Source of the DNA: Bradyrhizobium erythrophlei
Lineage (GTDB): Bacteria > Pseudomonadota > Alphaproteobacteria > Rhizobiales > Xanthobacteraceae
Assembly: GCA_900129675.1 (NCBI GenBank)
Contig: FSRD01000002.1
Location: 1,545,260-1,609,259 of the forward strand
Reading direction: 5' to 3'
DNA: 64,000 bases
The notes under the pieces were generated by a model. The model was not told the DNA's origin. It worked only from the letters and a program-made list of their open reading frames with translations, and searched no databases. A program made the position numbers and the translations under genes. Every line of letters starts with the position of its first letter. Positions within the stretch are counted from its first letter, which is position 1. Below are positions 8,775 to 18,286 of this stretch, in pieces.

Positions 8775-9661
8775 GACGTAACTCCTGCATGCTGGGCTGC
8801 TCGATCGAGTTCTTGGGACATCGAGAGTAGGGGCCCGCGCACACGAACGGCGGATCGACCGCATTGTGATCGATGGGCCACCCGAGCTGCCACCAAGTAT
8901 CGATGAGGTGTATGAGGAGGGTATTCCCGTCTGCGCGCCGTTAGAAATGCCGGATCGTTATCGTTTTCATTCTCTCCGGCGCCTGCGTCTAAAGCTTTCA
9001 GACGCCAACGACCCCCGCGCAGGAGGTCAGACAAGCGCTCGAGTGGAAATCTCTTTCATTCGAACGCTTCCGGTTTGTCCATCCTAACTGATGCCAACCT
9101 AGCACCGGCGGAGCGAGAGCCTTCCATCCCATCGATTCTGAGCAAATCTTGTTCTGACCCCGTGTTCACAGTTCGTCCAAAGTAGCGTGAATCTGCGCAT
9201 TCAGGCGTTGACCACGGACAGAAGCATGAGCTCGGCGGCGTGACGTTCGCTCGGGAGGCGTGATATCATCGGGTCCATTACAGAAGGGCGTGTACAAAAG
9301 GCGTAGATGTCAGCTTCTAACGGCCAAGCGAAAATATTGCAATCAGTCTGAACATTACCGCTCGTGACCCAAGAGCGACGTGCGCATGACCGAGGAACGC
9401 TAAGATTTCTCAAATACATGTTGGCCTTCCTCAAACTGGAAGCATGTTGATCACTGTACCAAAAACAAAGCACAGTGATCCGATAAGGAAAAGCCAGTTC
9501 GCTAGGTTGCTCATGCGACATCCCGTGGATTGACCGACTGGGGCTCTGCAGGCTTATTTCAGCATGCATCCTCATTTGCTCCATGGCCACTTCCATCTCA
9601 CGCAAGCGACGGCTCGAGGGAGCCGCACGTTGTCAAGCTTTGGCGTCACCACCAGCCGTAA
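8775..9661. other. Long stretch without a recognised gene
   Basis: About 890 bases. A minus-strand frame at 9201-9605 (134 codons) is open and contains MSHEQPSELAFPYRITVLCFWYSD, but I recognise no family and there is no convincing ribosome-binding site. Nothing else is supported. Confidence 0.4.
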
Positions 9662-9949
9662 TCACCACCAGCCGTAAGAGAAGCCGGGATAGTAATAGGT
9701 CGGATAGCTCCAATATGAATTGTAGGTCGGATAGCCCCAATACGAACTATAGGTGGGATAGCCCCGGTACGACTTATAGGTGGGATAACCCCGCCGCACC
9801 CGATAGCGCACGTCCGTCGTCACGGCTGGTACCGCCGCCTTGATCGACGTGCCATTGATCGGGGCAGCAGACGATTTGGCCGTGGCGGCCACTGCGATAG
9901 GAACAGCAATTGCGAGCGCAATCGCGAGGCTGCAGACTTGAATCTTCAT
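9662..9949 (-). CDS. Small secreted tyrosine-rich repeat protein
   Basis: 95 residues from ATG 9949 (GGAGCTAC upstream). Residues 1-24 are a signal peptide (MKIQVCSLAIALAIAVPIAV). The C-terminal half is made of nine-residue tandem repeats, GYPTYKSYR, GYPTYSSYW, GYPTYNSYW and SYPTYYYPG, ending FSYGWW. Such Gly/Tyr/Pro-rich exported proteins are usually envelope or surface components. No enzyme motif is present. A copy of the dispersed 50-bp element lies about 65 bases upstream of the start, on the same strand. An alternative start 21 bases upstream is less likely because it delays the signal peptide. Confidence 0.7.
   Translation of the reverse strand: MKIQVCSLAIALAIAVPIAVAATAKSSAAPINGTSIKAAVPAVTTDVRYRVRRGYPTYKSYRGYPTYSSYWGYPTYNSYWSYPTYYYPGFSYGWW
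9686..9790 (-). repeat. 27-bp tandem repeat coding Tyr-rich nonapeptides
   Basis: Roughly four units of 27 bases coding (G/S)YPTY.(S/Y)Y. motifs inside the secreted protein. The units are close enough in sequence to allow slippage in steps of nine residues. Confidence 0.7.
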
Positions 9950-10013
9950 AGTAGCTCCTGTTCGTGTCAAAAATGACTATCCACCACCCGACGAGAATGA
10001 CCTTGCAACGCCG

Positions 10014-10065
10014 GCGAGGGAAATCACCTCTCGCCATAGAGTCGATAGAGGATCGTTATTGCCGC
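10014..10065 (-). repeat. Dispersed 50-bp element, copy 2
   Basis: Minus-strand copy of the element. Read on that strand it has GGCAATAACGATCCTCTATC, then a TATGGCGAGAGGTGATTTCCC block; the short frame starts MARGDFPRRR. It stands just upstream of the secreted Tyr-rich protein gene and is most similar to copy 4 (50586-50632), which also shares the flanking GGC.TCACGC.GCG bases. Confidence 0.65.
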
Positions 10066-10799
10066 CGCGCCGCGTGATGCCGTAGCGAGGAATTCCGAGC
10101 CGGATAATATAATTGAGGAGAATGCAAGAACCCGAAGGACCACGCAGGTAACGCTACCAATCTTGAGCGACAAATGCGGGAAGATCGCGCTGCAGTTTGG
10201 CGTTCATTGGCGCATTTCCGAGCTCCTCCAGACATTGCATCTGAAGAGCGGAATCGATCTTCACGGGGGCAAGCCGAGTCACCGCAACTAGTTGTTCAGG
10301 CCGATGTGAGGTGGATTGGATCGTATCTGTATCGCTCGGGGGTGTCCGTCCGAGCTTTGCAGATGGCCTCATATGTGTCATCGGCTTGCCGGTGCAGGGG
10401 TGCGTCGCGCGGGCGGGGCGAGTAGGGGGCGGGCCACGCTTGAAGCAGGCGAAGTTCGGTATCCCGGCCCGCGATGTCGCCGGGCGTATGACCCTGCGGC
10501 AAGGACTTCCGCCGCTTCTTCGGTTGCGAGCACGACGGAACGAAGCTAACCGGCAGTTGCTTTTTAGCGAATACCCCCAATTGCGGCGATGATCATCATC
10601 TTCTTGCAGTCTGGGTTGAAGAGTGCCGGACGCTCGGACACCGATTGAGGACCCCTGGGCAATGGGTTCGTCATAAGGTGAAGTTGAGCGGCGGGGAGGG
10701 GGAGCCAGCTAGCTTACCAAGCGCCCAAATCTCTGGCGACGCGCCGCCACCGTTCATCAACCGCTGCGGCGGGCTTAAGATCGGAGTTAGATAATCGGT
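10066..10799. other. Long stretch without a recognised gene
   Basis: About 730 bases. Short frames on both strands lack recognisable motifs. Nothing is supported until the cytochrome b561 start. Confidence 0.45.
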
Positions 10800-11333
10800 T
10801 TGCGCAGCACTTCCTCTCGCTACGGCGCCGGCGCCCGGGCCCTCCATTGGCTGACCGTCATGCTGGTTCTCGCCGCCTATATGCTGAGCAAGGGCGACGG
10901 CAATTCGCTCTATTCCGCCGCCGCGGACGGGCTCCGCAGGATTCACGAGACGCTCGGGGTGCTCGTCTTCATTGTCGTCGTGCTGCGGTTGCTATGGCGG
11001 CTGATCGACGGCACGCCCGCGAAACAGCCGATGCCGCGATGGATGGCTGCGGCCGCGAAGCTCGTCCAGCTCGCGCTTTATGCGCTCCTCATCGCGATTC
11101 CAGCAACGGCGGTGCTCGGTACCTGGCTCGAGGGGATTCCCGTCACCCTTCCCGGATTCGACATCGCCCCCCAGATCGCGAAGGCGCATGGACTGGGGCA
11201 GCTGATCATGGAAATACACACCACCCTCGGCAACGCCATCCTCTGGGTTGCCGGCGTGCATGCAGCCGCGGCTCTCTTCCACCACTTCTACCTGCGCGAC
11301 GAAGTCTTTCAGTCGATGGCTCCGGGCGCATGA
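10800..11333 (+). CDS. Cytochrome b561 family membrane protein
   Basis: 177 residues with four transmembrane spans and the conserved haem-ligand histidines of the bacterial b561 family: one in ALHWLTVMLV (span 1), one in RIHETLGVLVF (span 2), and others in AKAHGLGQLIMEIHTTLG and VHAAAALFHHFYLRDEV near spans 3-4. It would carry two b haems and move electrons between quinones and periplasmic partners. An in-frame TAG ten bases upstream and no early ATG make TTG 10800 the likely start, as in ccmC and ccmE nearby. Its place between hemC and the ccm genes fits a role in reducing periplasmic cytochromes, but that is inference. Confidence 0.85.
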   Translation: MRSTSSRYGAGARALHWLTVMLVLAAYMLSKGDGNSLYSAAADGLRRIHETLGVLVFIVVVLRLLWRLIDGTPAKQPMPRWMAAAAKLVQLALYALLIAIPATAVLGTWLEGIPVTLPGFDIAPQIAKAHGLGQLIMEIHTTLGNAILWVAGVHAAAALFHHFYLRDEVFQSMAPGA

Positions 11334-11405
11334 ATGATTGGTCCGAGCTACTGCGGCGAGGCGTTTTCCCTCTGAATCCGGCGAGGTGGCCCCGGCAGAA
11401 TCACT

Positions 11406-11514
11406 CGGTCTCATGTCGCGCTGCCTGCCCCTCAGCACCTCGTATTGCGTGATCAGGCCCGCTGCGCTTTCGGCGAGCAAGAGCTTATGGCCAAACTCGA
11501 CCGGCGTGCGCACC
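11406..11514 (-). mobile_element. Remnant of an ISNCY-type transposase
   Basis: About 36 codons with TPVEFGHKLLLAESAAGLIT followed by QYEVLRG. This matches the catalytic-core segment of ISNCY-family transposases (pVEFGhKv.LAESa.GLIt.yeVL.Gnp.D). Both sides are missing. It is joined directly to a LysR remnant at about 11515. Confidence 0.5.
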
Positions 11515-11719
11515 TTCCGTAATGAGTGCGGCGGAGACTGACCTCACTAGCCCGATCTTGAGCGGGGCGATTGTCTTCTTTTGATAGCCTCGCGCCTGAA
11601 GCCGCACCGCCTCCGGCGGCAAATATTTTCTCCAGCGTGGGCACAATCATCTTGCCCAGCTCGGTGAGCTGGGTGAGGTGACCTTCACGGTGAATCAACG
11701 CGCCACCGAGTTCCTGCAT
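11515..11719 (-). pseudogene. N-terminal remnant of a LysR regulator
   Basis: MQELGGALIHREGHLTQLTELGKMIVP is the end of a LysR winged helix (family: E.eLG..L..R......LT..G). After about 11597 the match continues in another frame as GYQKKTIAPLKIGLVRSVSAAL, the first strand of the effector domain. So a frameshifted piece of about 70 codons is left. It resembles the intact LysR at 28073-29008 (QELGGQLIYRERQLTQLTDLG). Confidence 0.6.
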
Positions 11720-11784
11720 GGGCCCCGGAACCGTCTGTTACCTGAGCAGCATCAGTCTGCAGTGACCAGCGTTACGCGGCGTGT

Positions 11785-11940
11785 CCGGGTTCCGTGCTGC
11801 AGCGGCTTCCACTCCCATGGAAGAAGTTGACACAGGCGATTTTGCGGCAGGGCCGCGATACGGGCGAAGACATCCGCCGGCCAAGCCCGCGGATCTACAC
11901 CGTTGAGCTTGGCGATCATAATCACCGTCGTCGCGATGGC
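11785..11940 (-). mobile_element. C-terminal remnant of an IS66 transposase
   Basis: About 48 codons reading AIATTVIMIAKLNGVDPRAW then PADVFARIAALPQNRLCQLLPWEWKP. This is the well-known IS66 C-terminus (tak.N.vdP.awl.dvl.ria..p..rl.eLLPW.w). The rest of the element is absent. Confidence 0.7.
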
Positions 11941-12199
11941 AGCCCGATCCGCACTACGTTCCGCTCCGACGCGCCTTGCGCAAGGCGGCCTTGCCGGTTC
12001 TTTGCCGGACGGATACCTAGCTATTTGCATGAGCATTGTTCGTCTGGCGCGCGCCGACCGCAACTCGATCCACACTCACAGTTCAAGCGGCATGCGACTG
12101 CAAATCACGTCACAACAGATCACGCTATGACTTTCGGTGATCAAAAGCATAGCCATAAGGCACTTCGAAAACGCCGACCGTTTGGAGACAAACAGGAAG

Positions 12200-12630
12200 A
12201 TGGATCGACTTCTTCTCTCTGCATTAGCCGGTATCGTTGGAGGCATCACGATTGCCGGCGTTGGTATGGTCTATAGCGCGGTTACTTCTGGACCCTGCCG
12301 AACACCATCGGGGGCATTGTGATGGGTGCAGGCGCTGGCGACACCCGCTCGTTCGGAGTGGGAACTTTAGTCGGGATCGGCGTCCACATGGCGCTGTCCG
12401 CCGCATATAGGATTGCCACCGTGTATCGTGCCCGTCAGCTCGACATCGCGTTTGTTTATGCAGGCGTCGCAGTGAGGATTGTCTTTTGGCTCTTCAATCA
12501 TTTCCTGATCGGCTCGGCGACGGCAGGCGCGCGTAAACACGTAGAATTTGACCCGGCCTGGTTAGCATGTGGGTTGCACGCACTGTACGGCGCGGTCACG
12601 GGTCTTGTAGCAATTTCGCCTGTCAGGTGA
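12200..12630 (+). pseudogene. Frameshifted small membrane protein
   Basis: ATG 12200 (AGGAAG upstream) opens MDRLLLSALAGIVGGITIAG then VGMVYSAVT; near 12285 the frame shifts and continues GGIVMGAGAGDTRSFGVGTLVGIGVHMAL, FVYAGVAVRIVFWLFNHFLIG and HALYGAVTGLVAISPVR to TGA 12628. The combined product would have four spans, including G-rich helices. I do not know its function. The two frames overlap only if a base is restored, so I call it a pseudogene, or a possible sequencing error. Confidence 0.55.
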
Positions 12631-13319
12631 CATCAAGATGATGGCCGTTTGCGGAGTGGGCCTCTACGGCAATTATCAACTTACGAGCACAGAGCTGTCG
12701 AGAGCGCTTCACGTCGTCGCGTTCAGGCCATCAGGAACCGCAAAGGGGCCGCTGACGGATGGCGCCTCGTACTAACCCCGAAAAGACTCCCCGACCTGCT
12801 GGCGAAGACGAATCCAGTCATCATCTGTCAAGAGCGCGGTGTCCAACATCAGCGACACACCAAGGGCGGCCGGGTCGACCGTAAGCGGTCTTTCGGTCGA
12901 CTACGGGATTGTACGCATCGCGTGCGAAGGGAGTTGCTCACGCTGATTGCGGCCAGCGCAGTCAGCCTGCGGATCAGCGTGGACGACGCTAAACTGCTCG
13001 CCCCGACCCAACGAGAGAAAGCCTTGCGACGCCGTCTCAGCCGACGACCTTCCGGCAGATTGCAGGCGAGCTGTCGTCGAGAGCACCGGCCGCGATGATT
13101 GTCATATCATCTGCCTCACCACGCGATGGAGATCTCGAATCTCTGGGCGCCTACTGGGCATCGAAACGATAACTGACGGTAATTTGCGAAATCGTCTCCG
13201 GCGTGATGCAATACTCATCGGCTCGCTGACGCCCTAATGGCACGGTCCTTCGTCGCGAAGCCGCAGTCGGAAGCGAACTCATTCCCGGCCTGCAGGTTGG
13301 CATCGAGGAGATTGGAAAT
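12631..13319. other. Stretch upstream of ccmC, no gene recognised
   Basis: About 690 bases. A minus-strand piece near 12780-12880 reads LGVSLMLDTALLTDDDWIRLRQQVG and could be the tail of a decayed gene, but I cannot name it. The ccmC ribosome-binding site (GAGGAG, 13305-13310) lies at the right end; no promoter is obvious. Confidence 0.4.
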
Positions 13320-14093
13320 TTGAAGCTGAGCTTCACCGCCTACAGCAATCCTGGTAATTTCCTGCGTATGGCCGCAAAGCTGCTGCCTTGGCTTTGGGGT
13401 TCGACAGCCTTCGCCTTCGCACTTGGTCTATTTGGAACATTCGCTGCGCCACCCGACTACCAGCAAGGCGAGACGGTGCGCATCATGTACGTCCACGTCC
13501 CCGCCGCATGGGCAGCGATGCTTGCCTACACGTTCATGGCGGTGTCTGCGCTCGGATCCTTAGTTTGGCGTCATCCACTTGCCGATGCAACACAAAAGGC
13601 GGCTGCGCCGCTTGGCGCAGCTTTCACCTTCATCTGCCTCGTCACAGGCTCCCTCTGGGGCAAACCGATGTGGGGCACATATTGGGTCTGGGACGCCCGG
13701 CTCACCTCCGTGTTGGTTCTGTTTCTCATCTATCTCGGCCTGATAGCGCTCTGGCAGACGATCGAGGACCCGAGTAGGGCGGCACGAGCAGTTTCGATCA
13801 TGACCTTGGTGGGGTTCATCAACATCCCGATCGTGAAGTTCTCAGTTGATTGGTGGAACACTCTCCACCAGCCGGCGTCGGTATTTCGAATGGAGGGCTC
13901 GGCGATTACTGGCGCGATGTTATGGCCGCTAATCGTTATGGCGCTCGCATACACGCTTTTGTTCGTGACTCTCCACGTAATGGCGGTCCGTAACGAGATC
14001 ATGCGGCGCCGAGTCCGGCGGCTTGCGATCACGCTGGCGGCCGCGGGCGAACCTGCGATGGCTCGCATGCTGCCTGCCGAAGTAGCGTCCTGA
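13320..14093 (+). CDS. ccmC: Haem exporter subunit CcmC
   Basis: 257 residues, six membrane spans. CcmC binds haem in the periplasm-facing tryptophan-rich WWD segment and passes it to CcmE. The WWD-type motif is WGKPMWGTYWVWDARLTSVL (residues about 118-137), and the two flanking haem-ligand histidines are in MYVHVPAAW and NTLHQPASV. The start is TTG 13320, nine bases after GAGGAG; no ATG fits. It opens a plus-strand run ccmC-D-G-(orf)-I-E-F-H. Together with ccmAB and CcmE it forms the haem handover step of system I cytochrome c maturation. Confidence 0.95.
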   Translation: MKLSFTAYSNPGNFLRMAAKLLPWLWGSTAFAFALGLFGTFAAPPDYQQGETVRIMYVHVPAAWAAMLAYTFMAVSALGSLVWRHPLADATQKAAAPLGAAFTFICLVTGSLWGKPMWGTYWVWDARLTSVLVLFLIYLGLIALWQTIEDPSRAARAVSIMTLVGFINIPIVKFSVDWWNTLHQPASVFRMEGSAITGAMLWPLIVMALAYTLLFVTLHVMAVRNEIMRRRVRRLAITLAAAGEPAMARMLPAEVAS

Positions 14094-14100
14094 GCAGATC

Positions 14101-14256
14101 ATGGTGCAGCATGGCGGATTCATCACGGTGGCTTTTCTGGTGACGGGAACCGTTCTAGCCGGGATGATCGCGGTGGTCCTTATCGACTATCGCGTTCAGC
14201 TCCGTACCTTGCGTCGCCTGCTACTTGATCACTCGGATCCGCGCGGCCGCGTATGA
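14101..14256 (+). CDS. ccmD: Haem exporter subunit CcmD
   Basis: 51 residues, start MVQHGGFITVAFLVTGTVLA, one transmembrane span, then a basic tail with DYRVQLRTLRRL. This is the standard CcmD layout (HG.fi..ay......l..l..d.r...r.L..L). CcmD holds CcmE-haem in the CcmABC complex and helps its release. It starts seven bases after the ccmC stop and its stop overlaps the ccmG start (ATGA), so the three genes are translated together. Confidence 0.9.
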   Translation: MVQHGGFITVAFLVTGTVLAGMIAVVLIDYRVQLRTLRRLLLDHSDPRGRV

Positions 14257-14876
14257 GCAACATCCCAGCCTCGATTCACCTCCCAGCGAACGCCACGGCC
14301 CCTCGACGCGCACTGGCCCGCCTGTGGGTGATTATCCCGCTTCTGGTCTTCTTCGGAATTGCGGCACTACTCCTGGTGCGGCTCGGCGCCGGAGACCCGT
14401 CGCTCGTGCCCTCCGCTTTGATCGGCAAGCCAGCACCGCAGTTTGCGCTGGAGCCGCTCGATGGGCTTTCCACGCCCGGTCCACCTGGCTTGTCGAGCGC
14501 CAATCTGCGGAGGGGGCACGTGACAATCGTGAACGTGTTCGCGTCATGGTGTGTCGAGTGCCGGGAAGAACAAGGGGCGCTGATAGCGTTGGCGAGCGAT
14601 CGGACGCTGCAGCGACAGGGGGTAAAGCTTACCGGCATCGACTACAAGGACGATCCCAGAAACGCGCTAGCCTATCTCACCGCCAACGGGAACCCCTTCG
14701 CACAGGTCGGCACTGACAGGTTCGGCCGAACGGGGATCGATTTCGGCGTCTATGGCGTCCCCGAGACCTATGTGGTCAAGGGCGATGGCACAATCGCCTA
14801 CAAGCTGGTTGGTGGCATCTCGGACGCAAACCGACCTGCTTTGATGGCCGCAATTGCGGAGGCAGAGCGTCCATGA
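14253..14876 (+). CDS. ccmG: Periplasmic thiol-disulfide protein CcmG (DsbE)
   Basis: 207 residues. An N-terminal anchor (LWVIIPLLVFFGIAALLLV, about residues 25-43) holds a thioredoxin domain in the periplasm. The redox motif is FASWCVECREEQ, where the family usually has WCxPC, so the position before the second Cys is Glu instead of Pro. The cis-Pro loop GVYGVPETYVV is intact. CcmG reduces apocytochrome CxxCH cysteines before haem attachment. It overlaps ccmD by four bases and its own stop overlaps the next small frame. Confidence 0.93.
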   Translation: MSNIPASIHLPANATAPRRALARLWVIIPLLVFFGIAALLLVRLGAGDPSLVPSALIGKPAPQFALEPLDGLSTPGPPGLSSANLRRGHVTIVNVFASWCVECREEQGALIALASDRTLQRQGVKLTGIDYKDDPRNALAYLTANGNPFAQVGTDRFGRTGIDFGVYGVPETYVVKGDGTIAYKLVGGISDANRPALMAAIAEAERP

Positions 14877-15088
14877 CGACTGCCTTGCAAGCTCCCCATC
14901 CCTGCGCGACGGATGCAAAAAAGGTTTTTCTTGCCTCGGCGGCGTGGTGTTCCGCCCACTTACATTATTCAAGAGTGACCGACCGGACCATGGAAGCGGC
15001 ACACCCAGAAATAGTCCGATTTTCAAGGGCGGCGGATGCCCGACGACCTGGTGCGCTACGCGGCGGCGAAAACGGACGGAGGCTTTGA
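14873..15088 (+). CDS. Small frame between ccmG and ccmI, doubtful
   Basis: 71 codons starting at an ATG that overlaps the ccmG stop (ATGA) and ending three bases before the ccmI GTG. No domain is recognised; the product has a WCSAHLHYSRVT segment and an Arg-rich end. The perfect fit between its neighbours argues for translation, but the composition looks random and other ccm operons have no gene here. It may instead be the remains of an insertion. Confidence 0.3.
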   Translation: MTTALQAPHPCATDAKKVFLASAAWCSAHLHYSRVTDRTMEAAHPEIVRFSRAADARRPGALRGGENGRRL

Positions 15089-15091
15089 AAC

Positions 15092-15790
15092 GTGCTCTGG
15101 GCCGTCTTAGCAATCATGACGTCCTCGGTCGTGCTGGCGCTCGCCCGGTCGCTCTCTGAGCGGTGCGAGGGCTTTGGGGCTCGCGATTCCGATGTGACCT
15201 TCTATCGCGGCCTTCTGGCCGAGGCGGATGATGACGTCCGCTGCGGACTGGTAGCGCCCGAGGATGCCGTGGCGACGCGTGCCGAGATCGGGCGTCGGCT
15301 GCTCGCGTCACTCAACTCGGCGTCGGAGGGCCGGCCGCGTGCGTCGCGGCGCCGGCGGCCGAGACGCGCCGCAGCGGCCTTGGCGATCGTCGTGGCACTG
15401 CCGCTCGTCGCGCTCGCGTCGTACCTCAAGGTCGGCGCTCCCAGCCAGCCTGACATGCCGATCGCATCGAGGCGGACGGGTGGGGACCTCACCCTCGCTG
15501 CCGCGGTTCCTGACATCCACGCCGGCCAAGCCCGGGCTGACATCGCAGCGCTTCCTCCGGAGCAGCGGAGCAACGCGATCCGGGGGATGGTGGTGGGGCT
15601 CGCCGAGAAACTCTCGAAGGACGGCCATGACCTTCAGGGATGGCTGCAACTGATTAGGTCCTACGTGGTATTGGGTGAACGCCAGAAGGCCGAGGCGGCC
15701 GTCGCAAGCGCACGTGCCCAGCTAGCAGGCGATGCGCAAGCGCCGGCACGCATCGATGAACTCATCAGGCAGCTTGGTTTGAAGGAGTAG
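15092..15790 (+). CDS. ccmI: Cytochrome c biogenesis factor CcmI (CycH), short form
   Basis: 232 residues from GTG 15092. An N-terminal span (MLWAVLAIMTSSVVLALARSL) is followed by a cytoplasmic loop with the CcmI-typical YRGLLAEADDDVRCGLVAPEDAVATRAEIGRRLL, a second span (AAAALAIVVALPLVALASYL) and a short periplasmic part with one TPR-like repeat (DLQGWLQLIRSYVVLGERQKAEAAVASA). CcmI presents apocytochrome C-termini to CcmFH. The usual long TPR domain is reduced to about one repeat. Confidence 0.85.
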   Translation: MLWAVLAIMTSSVVLALARSLSERCEGFGARDSDVTFYRGLLAEADDDVRCGLVAPEDAVATRAEIGRRLLASLNSASEGRPRASRRRRPRRAAAALAIVVALPLVALASYLKVGAPSQPDMPIASRRTGGDLTLAAAVPDIHAGQARADIAALPPEQRSNAIRGMVVGLAEKLSKDGHDLQGWLQLIRSYVVLGERQKAEAAVASARAQLAGDAQAPARIDELIRQLGLKE

Positions 15791-15793
15791 ACC

Positions 15794-16246
15794 TTGACCA
15801 GAAAGGGCAGGCGCCTCGCTATCATCAGCGGAGCAGGCTTCACTTTGGCCATCGCGGTAGGGCTCATCCTGTTTGCGTTGCGTGACAGTGTCGTCTTCTT
15901 CTACGGGCCGACCGAGATGGCCGAAAAGGCGCCGCCGCGAGGAACCCGTCTGCGCATCGGCGGCCTGGTGAAACGTGGCTCACTTACCTATGGTGGATCG
16001 TCGACTGTCGTCTTCGCGGTGACCGACCTGAAGCACGACATCAAGGTCAGCTACACTGGATTGCTGCCGGATCTCTTCCGTGAAGGACAGGGCGTCGTGG
16101 CCGAGGGCACGGTGGAGGGTCCAGGCCTCTTTCATGCCGATACTGTGCTCGCCAAACACGACGAGCGATACATGCCGAAGGACGTTGCCGACAAACTCAA
16201 GCAACAAGACACTTGGCGCAACGAAAGATCCGCGCGAGCGCAATAG
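15794..16246 (+). CDS. ccmE: Haem chaperone CcmE (CycJ)
   Basis: 150 residues from TTG 15794, three bases after the ccmI stop. An N-terminal anchor (LAIISGAGFTLAIAVGLIL) precedes an OB-fold domain with RIGGLVKRGSL and the haem-binding segment LAKHDERYMPKDV, whose His makes the covalent bond to haem. CcmE carries haem from CcmABCD to CcmFH. All key features are present. Confidence 0.95.
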   Translation: MTRKGRRLAIISGAGFTLAIAVGLILFALRDSVVFFYGPTEMAEKAPPRGTRLRIGGLVKRGSLTYGGSSTVVFAVTDLKHDIKVSYTGLLPDLFREGQGVVAEGTVEGPGLFHADTVLAKHDERYMPKDVADKLKQQDTWRNERSARAQ

Positions 16247-16288
16247 CGCCGCCTTCCGCGAAACGTCGCAGCCGATGGAATCGAAAGA

Positions 16289-18286
16289 ATGATCGTCGAA
16301 ACCGGACATTACGCGCTCGCTCTGGCTCTCGCCGTCGCGCTGCTTCAGTCAGTTCTGCCGCTCTGGGGGACCCGCAGTGGTGATTCTGGACTCGCTTCCA
16401 TTGCGGTCCCGGCCGCAATTACCCAGTTCCTATTGTTGGGCTATGCCTTCGCGGCACTGACTTACGCCCATGTGGTGTCCGACTTCAGTCTCGTAACAGT
16501 CGCCGAGAACTCGCTCACCACCAAACCACTTGTATACAAAATCGCCGGCGTCTGGGGCAATCACGAAGGATCCATGCTGCTTTGGGTTCTGATCCTCGCG
16601 GCCTTCGGAGCGACAGTAGCGATTCTCGGGCGCGGTATGGCGAGGGAACTGCGTGCCAATACGCTAGCGGTCCAAGGCTGGATATCCCTTGCCTTCCTCT
16701 GCTTCATCCTGTTCACGTCCGATCCCTTCGTGCGACGGTTTCCGGCGCCCTTCGAAGGTCAGGACCTCAATCCGCTGCTTCAAGACCCGGGCCTTGCGAT
16801 ACACCCGCCGCTCCTTTACCTCGGTTATGTCGGTTCCTCGATCGTGTTCTCGTTCGCGGTGGCGGCGCTGATCAGCGGCCGACTAGACGCCGCTTGGGCG
16901 CGCTACGTTCGGCCTTGGGTACTGATTGCCTGGATCTTTCTGACGCTTGGTATCGCCATGGGCTCGTATTGGGCCTATTACACCCTAGGCTGGGGCGGGT
17001 TCTGGTTCTGGGATCCGGTCGAGAACGCGTCGCTCATGCCCTGGCTTGCGGGGACCGCGCTCCTGCATTCGGCTGCCGTCATGGAGAAGCGCGAAGCCCT
17101 CAAGATCTGGACACTGTTCCTGGCGATACTTACATTTTCACTATCGTTGCTAGGCACCTTCCTGGTGCGCTCAGGGGTGCTGACCTCCGTCCATTCCTTC
17201 GCAAGCGACCCAGCGCGCGGCGTCTTCATCCTGGTCATCCTGACGGCGTTCATCGGCGGCTCCCTTGCGCTTTATGCTTGGCGCGCGCCTTCGCTGAGCC
17301 AGCGTAGTCTGTTCGCGCCCGTGTCACGTGAGAGCGCGCTCGCAGTCAACAACCTGCTGCTCACCACCTGCTGCGTTACGGTGCTGACCGGCACGCTCTA
17401 TCCGCTCGCGCTCGAGGCTCTGACCGGGGACAAGATCTCGGTCGGCGCACCGTTTTTCAATTTGACGCTCGGTCCGCTAGTAGCGCTGATCGTTCTGCTG
17501 ATGCCGCTCGGTCAGTCGCTCGCCTGGAAGCGTGGCGACCTGCTCGGCGCGGCGCAACGAGTGACGGTCGCAGCCTTGGGGGGCCTCGTGGTAGCCCTTG
17601 TGCTCGTTGCTGTCATCCGAGGCGGCCCCGTCCTCGCCGCGGTCGGTCTCGGACTCGCCGTCTACCTCATCGTCGGTTCGTTCACCGATGTGGCGTCGCG
17701 TATCTGGGCACGTGGGCAGCCCGCTCGGGTGATGCTGGCCCGAGCAGTAGGGCTGCCGCGCTCCACCTGGGGTGCGGCGATCGCTCACGCTGGCCTTGGC
17801 GTGACACTCATGGGCTTGGCGGCGACCGGTTGGGGCGTGGAGCGGATCGCGACCGTCAAGCTAGGCCAGGGGATCGATCTCGGCCCCTATCAAGCCACCA
17901 TCGAGAATCTTCGATCGCGACAGGGCCCGAACTATTCCGAGGTCCTGGCCTATACGGTCATCAGCAGGGGCGGCGCGACCGTGGCCACCGTCGAGCCCGC
18001 CAAGCGCAGTTTTCCCGCACGACAGACCACCGTCACCGAGGCAGGCCTCGTGACGCTGGGTTTTGGCCAGATCTACATTTCGCTCGGAGACCAGCACGCC
18101 GATGGTTCGATCGATGCGCGCATGTTCTGGAAACCGCTTGTGACGGCCATCTGGATCGGCGCCGTCATCATTGCGTTCGGAGGGATCGTATCGTTGTCCG
18201 ATAGACGCCTCAGAATCGGCTTCGCACGCCGTGCAGCGCGCGTCCGCGCCGCCGCCAACCCCGCAGCACCGCAGCCCGCCGAATGA
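16289..18286 (+). CDS. ccmF: Cytochrome c haem lyase subunit CcmF (CycK)
   Basis: 665 residues, the usual size, about 14-15 membrane spans. The WWD haem-handling motif is LGWGGFWFWDPVENASLMPW (residues about 232-251) with family histidines around it (GVWGNHEGSMLLW, LAIHPPLLYLGY, LHSAAVMEKR). CcmF with CcmH attaches haem to apocytochromes. The ATG at 16289 follows a short gap after ccmE, and its stop overlaps ccmH by four bases. Confidence 0.96.
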   Translation: MIVETGHYALALALAVALLQSVLPLWGTRSGDSGLASIAVPAAITQFLLLGYAFAALTYAHVVSDFSLVTVAENSLTTKPLVYKIAGVWGNHEGSMLLWVLILAAFGATVAILGRGMARELRANTLAVQGWISLAFLCFILFTSDPFVRRFPAPFEGQDLNPLLQDPGLAIHPPLLYLGYVGSSIVFSFAVAALISGRLDAAWARYVRPWVLIAWIFLTLGIAMGSYWAYYTLGWGGFWFWDPVENASLMPWLAGTALLHSAAVMEKREALKIWTLFLAILTFSLSLLGTFLVRSGVLTSVHSFASDPARGVFILVILTAFIGGSLALYAWRAPSLSQRSLFAPVSRESALAVNNLLLTTCCVTVLTGTLYPLALEALTGDKISVGAPFFNLTLGPLVALIVLLMPLGQSLAWKRGDLLGAAQRVTVAALGGLVVALVLVAVIRGGPVLAAVGLGLAVYLIVGSFTDVASRIWARGQPARVMLARAVGLPRSTWGAAIAHAGLGVTLMGLAATGWGVERIATVKLGQGIDLGPYQATIENLRSRQGPNYSEVLAYTVISRGGATVATVEPAKRSFPARQTTVTEAGLVTLGFGQIYISLGDQHADGSIDARMFWKPLVTAIWIGAVIIAFGGIVSLSDRRLRIGFARRAARVRAAANPAAPQPAE

